Source: Chitinophaga sp. E66 (GTDB lineage: Bacteria > Bacteroidota > Bacteroidia > Chitinophagales > Chitinophagaceae). From it: a DNA stretch of 64,000 bases. Within the stretch, counting starts at the first letter, position 1. Every line of letters starts with the position of its first letter. The translations under genes and the position numbers were made by a program. This document shows positions 11,164 through 20,744 of the stretch, piece after piece. The notes under the pieces were generated by a model. That model did not search any database and had not been told where the DNA came from. It saw nothing but the letters and a program-made list of their open reading frames with translations. Where the stretch lies: positions 6,171,001 to 6,235,000 of the forward strand of contig CP079103.1 in assembly GCA_019285755.1 (NCBI GenBank). Direction: 5' to 3'.

Positions 11164-12069
11164 CTATGGAGCGGAATTTATGTTTGAGGTGTTCAGGTGG
11201 GGGAAGATGTGGGGTGGAAGAGGTGGGCGAGCACCTCTACGCCATCTGTCAGGGTGCTGGCGCTGGGTTGGGTGAAGAGGTCGTAATCCGCCAGGTGTAC
11301 CTCATTGTTGCGTACGGCCTGCAGGTTCTCCCATCCCGGGACTTTGGTGACCAGGTCCAGTTCTTCGAAGGAACGGCCGGTAAGGAAGCCACAGGGGCAA
11401 TAACGAGGACTTCCGGATCATAACGGAGAATCTTGTCCCAGGGGTGACGATAGAGTCGCCTGCGGGGTTGGACAGCATATCTACGCCGCCGGCATAGGCT
11501 ACCTGGTAAGGGATCCAGTGCCCGCAGTTGTAGACGGGGCCATCCATTCCATGATCATCACGCGGCGGAGGGGCGACCGGTGCTGGCGGAGGCGGTCCAC
11601 CACGCCGTCCAGGCGCTGCTGGAGGAAGTGACGTAGCGGAAGGCGGCGGCTTCTTCACCAGGGCACGGCCAATGGTTATGGCGCACTGGAAAACGTCGTC
11701 CAGGTTATTGGGGCTGAGGCTGACCAGTTCGGGCATCTTGTCCAGTTTATAAACGGCCTGCTGGGTGCAATGCGTATCGATCTGGCAGACTTCGCATACG
11801 TCCTGTGTGAAGATGACATCCGGGGCGATGGCCGCCAAAACGGGGTCGTCTACGTAATACAGGCTCTTGCCCTGTGCCTTGGAGGCGGAAAATATCCGGT
11901 CGATTTCCTGGCTGCTGTAGTTTTTGCCTTCCAGTACGCAGCGTACCACTTTCTGCTTTTCCGCCAGCGCTTGCGGCGGGCATTCGAAAGTGATACCGTC
12001 GAGCAGGTGCTGGAGCCCCATGTCGTAAATCATCTGGGTAGCGGCGGGGAGAAAGGAACTGGCGATCAT
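11164..12069 (-). CDS. btuF: BtuF-like cobalamin-binding protein (ABC-type substrate-binding fold)
   Basis: About 300 residues of the periplasmic-binding fold used for cobalamin and Fe-siderophores. Landmarks are SSFLPAATQMIYDMG near the N-terminus, GITFECPP, APDVIFTQDVCEVCQ, MIMEWMAPVYNCGHWIP, AYAGGVDMLSNPAGDS and the late VPGWENLQAVRNNEVHLAD. This matches the B12-operon version common in Bacteroidota. No signal peptide is visible at the chosen ATG. Frame breaks lie near 11650, 11550, 11440 and 11390. The C-terminus is uncertain: an in-frame stop lies at 11193, while a likely lost C in a C run moves it to 11164. Assignment to B12 rests on the riboswitch upstream. Confidence 0.78.
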
Positions 12070-12093
12070 ATCGGGTGATTGTCAGGTGAAGAA

Positions 12094-12119
12094 AAAGGCC
12101 GGTTTGCGGCCGGCCTTTT
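12094..12119. terminator. Hairpin with T runs both ways, inside the B12 operon
   Basis: Perfect GGCCGG/CCGGCC stem (12097-12102 with 12110-12115), A run on the left and T run on the right. It lies in the 55-bp gap between the DUF6580 and BtuF-like genes, so it may lower expression of the last gene. Confidence 0.75.
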
Positions 12120-12124
12120 GAAGA

Positions 12125-12722
12125 TTATCGGGCGGAGAGCGCCGGGATCCTGTTTTCCAGCCAGCTGAACAGGCCGAAGAACACGCCGCAGTACACGACG
12201 TTGGAGATCAGGGTATTTTTGATGAAGGGCAGGCCCAATGCATAGCATTTCATCAGTCCGGCGAAATCGCGGCTGAAGGGCAGGCCCGTTGTGATGTCGA
12301 TACTGGTCGGGCGCATCCATGTGCCGAAATCCACCACCAGCCAGTATACCGCTGCTGCAAGCACAGCGCCGGCAATTACGGGTAATACTTTCACGTTTCG
12401 GATCACCAGCTGGCCAATCAATACCATGGCGGCGAAGCCCAGGTAGTTCCAGTACCAGCCTTCGAACAGGAAGCCATCGGCATAAGCGGCGTACACCGTT
12501 TTCATGACGATCACATCGCTGAGAAAAAGCGCCAGCAAGGGAAACAGGTAGCTCTTCCATTTATCGGCGAACATGGCGCCGCCGAAGAGGGGCCATAGCG
12601 CCCAGGGGCGAAAAATTGGAAAAGGGCGTGAGCTGGCCCGCGGCGAGCACGCGCAGGATGCCACCGGCTACGATGAACAGGAGCAAAACGATGAAACGCG
12701 GCTGGATTTGTTTGATGGACAT
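12125..12722 (-). CDS. DUF6580-like small integral membrane protein of the cobalamin operon
   Basis: About 199 residues with five to six hydrophobic segments. ATG12722 gives MSIKQIQPRFIVLLLFIVAG; then SPLGAMALFGGAMFADKW, PLLALFLSDVIVMK, NYLGFAAMVLIGQLV and a last helix NVVYCGVFFGLFSWLENR. It resembles the DUF6580 family and, in size and topology, the S-components of ECF vitamin transporters. One frame break near 12610. It begins 16 bp after the BtuB-like receptor and lies under the same riboswitch, so an inner-membrane role in B12 uptake or salvage is likely. No BtuC or BtuD gene is in the window. Confidence 0.72.
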
Positions 12723-12738
12723 AGGTCAGTTTTTTAGA

Positions 12739-14628
12739 TCAGAAGGAAAAAGCAACGCCGCTCTGCATGTTGAAGCCGAGCACTGCGTAGCCGTAAATTT
12801 CCCAATATTTCTTGTTATTGGTGATATTGTTCGCGTTGAAGAACACGCGCGCCTTGCCCAGGCGGTATTCCGCATATGCGTTCCACATGGTATAAGGGTC
12901 CAGTGCCACGTTTTCGGAAGCTGGGAATTTGTAAAACAGGTCGTTCCGGGAACCGATGTGGCGGATGTTGGTGCTCACGAAGAGGTTCTTCGTTAACTGG
13001 TAACCCAGTTCGATCTGGCCGGTATGGTTAGGGCGGCGGATGAGGTTGGAGTAAGTGGTGTCTTTGCCGCTGCCGCCTACCGTCGTCACTTCGCCGTCAA
13101 CATAAGCGTAGAATGCTTTCACGGTCAGCTTCTCTACCGGGTGCGCGATCACTTCCACTTCCACGCCTTTATCTTCCTGTTTGTTGTAGTTGATGTATCT
13201 GTAGTTGATGTAAGAGATCTGGTTTTTGATATTCCTGCGGAAACCAACTACGCGGAGGTCCAGCTTATTGTTAAAGAAGAACGTCTGCACACCTGCTTCG
13301 TAGCTTACAGCTTCTTCGGCCTTCAGGTCTTTGTTGCCATAAATGCTATACAGCGCATTCAGCGTCGGTGCTTTAAACCCGGAAGCTACGCTGGCGAAAA
13401 CTTTCAGCCTGTCAGACACCACATAGCTGGGGTTGATGGTATAAGTGAACTGGTTGCCGAACTGGCTGTGGAAAGTTCCCCGGCCGCCGAGTTCCGGTTA
13501 AACCCGTTGAGGTTTTTCAGGAACAGTGCAATGTAAGGGCTGGTGGAGTGTTGTTCGCGCGTACGGTACTTCACGTCTTTGAAGTTGGCGGTGTCGGTAA
13601 GTTCGGATTTGCGGTATTCTACGCCTGCCATCACCTGGAACCAGCTGGTTACATCATAGTGGCCATAGAGGTCGCCGTAATAAGCGCGGCCATCGGTGAA
13701 GGTCTTGCCCCAGGAGGTTTCATCGTCGCGGGTTACTTTCTGGTAGGCGAAGTTGCCGAAGATCGCGCCCTTGGAGAGGTCGTATTGCCCGCGAACGCCG
13801 GAGTGGAGGGCGTTGGACTTGTTCTTGTTGAGTTTGTCGTCTGCAAAGGAGCCTCCGTCGAAGCGGCTGTTATAGTCGCTGTAAAACAGGAAAGGCTGCA
13901 GGCGTAGGTTTTCCGTGGCCTGGATGCCGATGGTGGCGTTGAGGCCGTTGGAGGTGTAGCCGTCGCGGTCGTAGTCGCCGATGCCGGTGGTGTCTGCCGC
14001 TTCGGAGATACCGTCTGTCGTGAAGTGGGTGAAGCTAATGTTGTAATCAACGTTATCCTGCTTGCCGCGCAGGCCAGCGGAGCCTTTGAGGCTGCGGTTG
14101 GTACCGTAAACGAGGTCGCCGTAAACATTCACGGGCTTGGCGCCGCCTTTCTTGGTAATGACGTTGATCACCCCTGCGATGGCGTCTGCGCCGTACAGCG
14201 TAGTCTGAGTGCCGCGGAGGATCTCGATGCGCTCTACCTGGTCGATGGGCAGGAAGCGGAGGTCGATCGCGTTGCCGGTAAGGCCGGTGGCGTCTGCAAC
14301 GGGGATGCCGTCCATCAGGATGGTAGTGTACTGGGAGGTGGCGCCGCGGAAGTACACTTCGCGGTTTTTGCCGGGGTTGGGTAAGCGCCGCCAATGACGA
14401 TGCCGGCCTGTTCGTTGAGCACGTCTGCCACGGTGCGGCCCACGTTGTGCTCGATGGTGCGGGGATCGATGACGGTCAGTACCTTACCGGTCTCGCTCTG
14501 TTTCTTGTTGAATTTGGTTGCGGTAACCACAACTGTGTTCAGTTGGGATACCCGGGAGGAGTCTTGCGACTGCGCGGTGTGGCCCGCGGCGAGGATGCCG
14601 GCGGTCAATACCAGGTGTGCTTTTTCAT
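12739..14628 (-). CDS. btuB: BtuB-like TonB-dependent cobalamin receptor
   Basis: Outer-membrane TonB receptor of about 630 residues, the size of BtuB rather than SusC. The TonB-box region reads LNTVVVTATKFNKK. The plug has GRTVADVLNEQAGIVIGG, ILMDGIPVADATGL and VERIEILRGTQTTLYGADAIAGVINVITKKG. The barrel ends in GYAVLGFNMQSGVAFSF with a terminal Phe. ATG14628 opens a signal peptide (KKHTWYLTAGILAAG) once one lost base is restored near 14605; other breaks lie near 14340 and 13410. Position directly below a cobalamin riboswitch makes cobalamin or a corrinoid the likely ligand. Confidence 0.9.
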
Positions 14629-14645
14629 GTAGCCAATAGGTTGTT

Positions 14646-14679
14646 AAAAATCATCCGCTTTTCACCCGAAAGGGCGGAT
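14646..14679 (-). terminator. Terminator hairpin, probable expression platform of the B12 riboswitch
   Basis: On the minus strand ATCCGC (14679-14674) pairs with GCGGAT (14658-14653), followed by TTTTT at 14650-14646. It lies between the aptamer and the btuB start, where a regulated terminator is expected. Confidence 0.7.
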
Positions 14680-14682
14680 AAA

Positions 14683-14883
14683 TACTGGTATGCGGCAGGT
14701 CTTCTGGCTTCGCCCGCTTTCCAGGAGGCCTTCCGCTCCGGCTCATCGCCGAAACAGTGGCTGGGGATCCTGAAAAACGATAATGCGGGCTTACAGCTAC
14801 GGGGATAGCTCCGGAATTACACCGGATTCCCTTTTCATGCCGGCCCCGGATGGGGCCAGGCAACCGTTTACCGGCCGCAAACC
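14683..14883 (-). promoter_or_regulatory. Cobalamin (AdoCbl) riboswitch
   Basis: Read on the minus strand: an opening helix rich in GGCCGG, the conserved core GGGAATCCGGTG and GAGCTATCCCCG, and the 3' B12 box AAGCCAGAAGACCTGCC (14710-14694). Order, spacing and total length (about 200 nt) match the cobalamin class. It should repress the BtuB-like, DUF6580 and BtuF-like genes when adenosylcobalamin is plentiful. Confidence 0.95.
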
Positions 14884-14930
14884 TACGGATATTTTGGTAA
14901 ATACAGCGTTAATCGGCTATCTTGTATCTC

Positions 14931-16262
14931 ATGAGCATCAAACCTAAACTCGGACCGTTCGACCTTACTATGATCGTGGTGGGGCTGGTTATCGGGATGG
15001 GAATATTCCGCACGCCGGTGAGCGTGGCCCGGGAAACGGGCACGCCGGAATTATTCTATATGGTTTGGGTGCTGGGAGGCCTCGTGACCCTCTGCGGGGC
15101 GCTTACCTATGCGGAAATAGGCTCCCGTTTCCCAGTGGCAGGCGGATTTTATAAAGTGCTGTCGCACGGCTTCCACCCCACTTATTCCTTCATGATCAAC
15201 TGGACCCTCGTGATCTCGAACGCCGCTTCCATCGCGGCGGTCTGCATCGTAGGGGCGGAATATATCGGCCCGGTGATCCTGCCGGAAACCCTGCAGCACG
15301 ACGGCGGCCGTAAGGCGATCGCCATCGGGGCGGTTTTATTGCTCTATGGTATCAATATGCTGGGCATCCGCATGAGCGCCAGCTGGCAGAATGTGCTGAC
15401 GGTGTTCAAGATAACATTGGTGCTGCTCCTCTGTATGGCGGCCTTCAGCAACGAGGTGGCGCCCCTTCCGAAGGCGTAACGGCCGTCAGCGGGCACAGCT
15501 GGGCTTATATCTTCGGGGGCCCTGGTACCCGTATTCTTTACTTATGGAGGATACCAGCAGACCATCAACTTCGGGTCGGACGTCCGGGAGCCTGCCAGGA
15601 ACATGCCGCGGGCCATCCTCCTGGGGATCGGGATCATCCTCCTGCTGTACCTGACGGTGAATTATGCCTACGTGAAAGTGATCGGCTTCGAGCAGCTGAA
15701 GACCACAGATGCCCTGGCGGCCCGTATGGCGCAGGTTTTCTTCGGGGAGTACGGGTTCAAGATCACCTCGGTCTTGTTGTTCCTATCGGTGCTGGGATAT
15801 GCCAACGTCAACCTCATGTCTAACCCCGGATGTATTACGCCATGGCGGAGGACGGGGTGCTGCCCTCGGTGTTCCGGCGGGTGAATCAGCGCACCCGGTG
15901 CAGGAAGTGGCCCTCTCGGTATTCACTGCGCTCATCGTCGGAATGCTGTATTTCCTCAATAACTTCGACAATATTATCCAATATGTCATGCTTTTTGACT
16001 CAATTGGCCTGGCTTCGGCGGCAGCCACGATATTTGTGCTGCGGAAGAAAACGGCGCACCTCGACGGACAAGGCATTTACAAAATGAAGCTTTACCCCTG
16101 GTACCGGCATTTTTCATCACCGTTTATTTATTCGTGACCGTCAATATTTTCATTAAGGATTTAAACCAGGCGCTCGGCGGGATGTTTTGGTTTGTGGCAG
16201 GACTGCCGATTTATTTTTTCATGCGTTATGCCGTCAGGCGGCGTAACGGGAGCAATCAGTGA
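14931..16262 (+). CDS. APC-superfamily amino acid permease
   Basis: Twelve-helix transporter of about 444 residues. The N-terminus LGPFDLTMIVVGLVIGMGIFRTP carries the conserved G(M)GIF motif of unwound helix 1 in APC transporters. Further landmarks are LGGLVTLCGALTYAEIGSRFP, FFTYGGYQQTINFGSDVREP and LGYANVNLMSNPRMYYAMAEDG, the last typical of LAT-like amino acid permeases. ATG14931 is preferred over an in-frame TTG 9 bp upstream. Frame breaks lie near 15475, 15525, 15830, 15900 and 16110. The stop overlaps the region of the next start, and that gene encodes a sulfur amino acid enzyme, so the cargo may be a sulfur or related amino acid. Confidence 0.88.
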
Positions 16263-16267
16263 GACTT

Positions 16268-17428
16268 ATGGACCTTTCTTATATCATTAACCAACTCGGA
16301 GAAGACAGAGAGCAGTATTTCAATGCCATCGCACCGCCCATTATGCAAAGCAGCAACTTTGCCTTCAAGACGGTGGGTGAGATGCGGGATTTGTTACAGG
16401 ATGAATACAAGGGATTCCTGTACACCCGCGGCAACAATCCTACGATAGACATCCTGAGGAAGAAGCTGGCCGCATTGGACGGCGCGGAAGACGCGCTCAT
16501 CTTCGGAAGCGGCGCCGCGGCGATATTTGCGGCGGTACTATCGCAGGTGCAACAGGGTGATCATATCGTATCTGTGCGGGAGCCTTACAATTGGGCCGCC
16601 CAGCTGTTTATGAATATTCTTCCCCGCTTCGGCGTGGAGACGACCTTTGTGGACGGCACTGACATCGCGAATTTCCGGGATGCCCTCCGTCCCAACACCC
16701 GCCTCATCTACCTGGAATCCCCAACTCTTTCACGTTCGAATTGCAGGACATCGTCGCAGTGGCTGCCCTGGCAAAGCAACGGGGATCGTTACCATCATCG
16801 ATAACAGTTACTGCACGCCGATATTCCAACGGCCCCACGACCTGGGGATCGATCTGTGCCTGCAGTCGGCCACTAAGTTCATCAGCGGCCACAGCGATAC
16901 CATGGCAGGCGTGCTCACGGGGCGGCAGGAAGTGATCCGGAAGATATTTGCTTCCGAGCTGCTCAACATCGGCAGCGGCATCGCGCCGTTCAACGCCTGG
17001 TTGCTGCTAAGGGGATTGAGAACGCTGGAATTACGGCTGGAGCGGAGCGCATCCAGCACGGAAACTATCTGCCGCTGGCTCAAAACCCAGCCACAGGTGG
17101 AGCGGATCTTCTTTCCCATGGACCCTGACTTTCCGCAGTATGAACTGGCTAAAGGCAGATGACCGGCGCGGCCGGACTGCTGACCATCCAGCTCAAAGCC
17201 TCCCGCCGCGAACAGGTAGAAACCTTCTGTAACGGACTGGAACGCTTCCTCATGGCGGTGTCCTGGGGCGGCCATGAATCGCTGGCATTCCCGGCATGTG
17301 CGGCAATGGCGGAAGGAGAATTCGACCCTGCTGTAGAAAAGCACCGGATGGTGCGGTTGTACATCGGGTTGGAAGACCCGGCCGTTTTAATGGAGGACCT
17401 GGCCAAGGCGTTACAGTCGATCGGTTAA
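16268..17428 (+). CDS. Cys/Met-metabolism PLP enzyme (cystathionine gamma-synthase/lyase family)
   Basis: About 387 residues. Landmarks are APPIMQSSNFAFKTV and YTRGNNPTIDILRKKLAALDGAEDAL near the N-terminus, FGSGAAAIFAAVLSQVQQGDHIV for cofactor phosphate binding, IDNSYCTPIFQRP with the ring-contacting Asp, and the Schiff-base Lys in LQSATKFISGHSDTMAG. The C-terminus FPACAAMAEGEFDP and HRMVRLYIGLEDP fit the family. The reaction (synthase, lyase or other) cannot be settled from the motif set. Frame breaks lie near 16725, 16785 and 17160. A GTG at 16259 overlaps the permease stop, so the two genes form a tight pair; ATG16268 is the chosen start. Confidence 0.87.
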
Positions 17429-17449
17429 TTTAGGCACTATATAAAACGA

Positions 17450-17478
17450 AGGAGCCCCGGCAGGCCGGGGCTCCTTTT
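17450..17478. terminator. Bidirectional terminator between convergent operons
   Basis: Stem AGGAGCCCCGG (17450-17460) with CCGGGGCTCCT (17465-17475), 4-base loop, T run on the plus side. It separates the PLP-enzyme gene from the convergent DUF5007-like gene. Confidence 0.88.
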
Positions 17479-17496
17479 CTATGTTCAAAAAGCGCA

Positions 17497-18490
17497 TCAG
17501 GCCTTACGGCTGACCTTAGGGATGCGTATCGTTACTTCATAAGTGCCGACTACCAGTAAGCGGAATGCGAAACGGGGATTCACGTTGTAAATGGCTTCTC
17601 CTGTTGGCGCAACGCCGGGGTCGAGCGTTACGAACTGGCTGGGGATACGGTAATACATCAGGTATCCGTAGCCGGGGTACTCCTTCAGGGGAAAGGCGTC
17701 AGTTCATAATTGCAGACCATGGTAGTGTCGGTGTATTCCACGGGGTTGAATTTGGCGTAGGTCTCGAACAGGGGCGGTCGCCACGCTTGATCAACTCGCC
17801 GGACTTGGGATTGAAGGGCTTCCCGTTCTTATCTACCACCTTCAGCCGAACCTGGTAACCCTGGTCGGAGATCTTCTTGTAAGTCATAGTAGGTGTACCG
17901 ATGTCACCGCTGGTGTTGGTGCCGTCGATGAAATACGCACAACCGGGCGCTCCTTCCTGACGGAATGCCTGCTCGTATATCTGGATCACGGAAATGTCGC
18001 GGAAGGTTTTAGTTCCGGAGCCGTTGGTTACCGTTACGTCGAAGGTGTAGTTGCCGGGCGGAACCTTTTGGGTACCCTCATTGAACATGAGCTGGCCGGA
18101 TTTTTCGATGAGCTTCAGCGGCGGCACCGATTCCAGTTTACGCTTCTTATTCAGCAGGGCCACGGTGGTGTCTGAATTGGGATCGAAAAGCGCGGTCCAG
18201 ACGAACACTTCATTGGGCTTTTCGAAATAGTCCACGGGCTTGCCGGTTGCCAGATCGCGGATCTGGTCCAGTTTTACCGAAATGGGGTAATTGGAACCGT
18301 CGAGCTCAAAAGCTTTGGGGTCCGAATTCCAGTTGGTACCGCGAACCACGCGGAAGGTGTCGGCGATATACCTGATCTGATCGCTGATATAGCCTACAGG
18401 CACCTTTTTGCAGGAAACGGCTGAGGAGAAAAGCGCTATAGCCGTCATCGCGCAGCCTGCCAGTTTATATGGAAATTTGCTGATTGTCAT
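17497..18490 (-). CDS. DUF5007-like surface lipoprotein of a SusCD operon
   Basis: About 331 residues with a lipoprotein signal (AGCAMTAIALFSSAVSC before KKVPVGYISDQIRYIADTF). The following pattern of short beta-rich segments, with SNYPISVKLDQIRDLATGKPVDYF and GNYTFDVTVTNGSGTKTFRDI, matches my memory of DUF5007 proteins, found after fasciclin-domain genes in Bacteroidota SusCD operons. Frame breaks lie near 17775 and 17690. It is the last gene of the four-gene operon, 8 bp after the fasciclin gene. Likely an accessory surface binding protein; no enzymatic motif is visible. Confidence 0.75.
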
Positions 18491-18498
18491 GTCGATGG

Positions 18499-19179
18499 TT
18501 ATTTAGGTTCTGTAGCGAAAGTGAAAATGTGAAAATTTGCCAGCACGTGTAGTACGCCGTTGTTGGTGATGATGCCGGAAGTCTGTACCTGGATGCGGGT
18601 ATCTTGTTCGTTTTCCGGAACGTTGCCATTGTCAAAGGATCCACCGCACCGATCACTTTCATAAAGTACAGGTATTTCGGCACGTTGGTAAGGCCGCCGC
18701 CCTGGTAGGTGCCAGACGGATCATCGCGGAGTGCGATGTATCTTTTCTCGCCCGTTTTGGCAGTGAAGAACTGACCTTCGCTGTTGAGCCCGTCCCTTTG
18801 TATCTTCTGCGCGAAGATGTATGCACGCAGCGAATCTTTCATTTGCGCGAAATCCAGCTGATCGAAGTTGAAGACGAGGTTCTCGTCATTGGCTTCCAGT
18901 TGTTTTCTGCGCTGCACCACTCTTTTCACATAGTTATGAATAGAATAGTCCGTAGGCGCGAAAAAGTGCCGCCGGCGGCATTGATCTCTTCCTTCAAACC
19001 AGTTTTATCGATCAGCAAAACCAGGGTGTCGAACAGGGGATTGGTTTTCAGGTAGTCGTAGGTGGTGCCTTCGAACTTCGGGTTATGCAGGCTGCCCCGA
19101 TGAAGTAATCGTCCTTTTTGCAGGAAACGAATGCTGCGGCTACGATGAGCACCCAAAACCATTTTATTGTCGTTTTCAT
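18499..19179 (-). CDS. Fasciclin (FAS1)-domain lipoprotein
   Basis: About 227 residues. ATG19179 gives MKTTIKWFWVLIVAAAFVSC with the lipobox Cys before KKDDYF. The FAS1-like part has YDYLKTNPLFDTLVLLIDKTGLKEEI and INAAGGTFFAPTDYSIHNY, the last being the conserved fasciclin box (TFFAPTD). The C-terminus reads GIITNNGVLHVLANFHIFTF, fitting the second conserved FAS1 strand (NGVLHVL). Frame breaks lie near 19100, 18960, 18625 and 18580. FAS1 domains mediate adhesion or ligand binding; here the protein is probably a cell-surface partner of the SusD-like protein encoded 20 bp upstream. Confidence 0.8.
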
Positions 19180-19199
19180 ATTGTCTTTTTGAGTGGTGA

Positions 19200-20724
19200 T
19201 TAGAGGCGGCCGTTCCAGTAAGGCGTTTGTTTCATTGCCAGGTTGTCTTTGAACACGATGCGCGGAATGGGCCAGTAGTTCATGCCGAATTTGGCATGGC
19301 CGGGCGTAACGGAGCCGGTGAATACGGAGTTGTAGTAGTCAATGTACCCGGTGCGCAGCAGGTCCCAGAAGGCATGCCCCTCTGCAAATGTTTCCCGCTG
19401 GCGCTCCATGACGGTGTAGTCATACAGCTCGTCGCCGGTCACTGCATTGTCCAGCGATTCGAGGCGGGCGCGGTTGCGTACTTTATTCACGAGATTGCGG
19501 GCGCCTGATTCATCGTTGAGGTTGAAGAGCGCTTCTGCACGGAGCAGCATGATGTCTGACAAGCGGAAAACGAGCAGGTTATTGGAGCCGCGCGGGTCTC
19601 TCCGCACATCGCCGTCTTTATAGGTGATGTTGGCATATTTCTTCAGCATGATCATGGGGAGCAGCGGATCTTCGTAGAACCAGATATCCTTGCGGAGATC
19701 GCCGTCTTCGGTGTACACGCCGCCATAAGTTTCGGTGTTCACCAGCCAGGCACGTCGTCTTCTCTCTGGGGCTCGCGGGTAGCGAGGTAGGGAGCGTAAA
19801 GGGTGCGGCTGCTGATGCCTTTGAAGTCGCCGTAGATATCGGGGCCGCTGCCTTCGTTCTGCTCTTCGCTGATATTGATCTCGAAAATGGCTTCTGTAGA
19901 TTTACCGATGCTCATACGGGCATATTGCGAGGAGTCGGTGATGAAGGTAAGGCCGTAATTGGCGGGATTGTTCACCAGGTCTTCCGATACCTGGGCACAT
20001 TTGGCGAAGTCGCGCTGCCAGGCGTAGATATGTGCCCTGAGCGCAATTGCGGAAGCCTGTGTGGCCCGAACGCCGCGGTCTGCCGATGAGATAGGCGTTT
20101 TGGGCAGCAGTTTCATGGCTTCGTCCAGGTCTTTGAGGCATTGTGTGAGTACCACGGATTGCTTTTCGCGGCCGATGTTTTGGCTTCCGCCAGATCTTCA
20201 ACGGCTTCCAGGGTGAGGGGAACGTCGCCCCATACGCGGGAGATGAAGAAGTAGGTGAAGGCGCGGATGTAAAGGGCTTCGCCGAGATAGTAGTTTTTCT
20301 GGTCTTTCGAACGGAAGGCGCCCTCGGGGATGGTAGGAATCTTCGTTGCCAGCAGGTTGGCCTGGGCGATCACTTTGTAAAACTTGGTCCAGTTTTGCAG
20401 GTTCTCCAGGTATCCGTAGTAAGTGCCATCCAGCGAGCCGTCGCGGATCTGGTGGATCGCATAGTCAGAACTGTAGGTGATCCGGAAAGTATTGCCCGGA
20501 ACATCGCCGTATACATAGAAACGGTTTTCGTCGGTGAGGGCGTCGCGGAGGAGTGAGTAGCCACCCAGCAGGCCCGCCAGCGCGTCTTTATCGTTTTTCC
20601 AGAAGTTGTTACTGGTGGGGCCGCTCTTCGGCTCCAGGTCTAGCAGCTTCTTGCACCCGGTAAACAGGAGGCAGGAAGTCAGCAATGCAGGAAGGATATA
20701 TTTAAGTCGTTTCATGTTCTTCAT
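19200..20724 (-). CDS. SusD/RagB-like lipoprotein
   Basis: About 508 residues. The start MKNMKRLKYILPALLTSCLLFTGC is a lipoprotein signal, followed by KKLLDLEPKSGPTSNNFWKNDKDALAGLLGGYSLLR, a typical SusD N-terminus. Internal landmarks are LYIRAFTYFFISRVWGDVPLTLEAV and DIMLLRAEALFNLND, and the C-terminus has ETFAEGHAFWDLLRTG and YWPIPRIVF. Frame breaks lie near 20150 and 19745. It works with the SusC-like receptor that ends 20 bp upstream. Confidence 0.92.
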
Positions 20725-20744
20725 TTTGAAAGTTGGGAAGCGGA

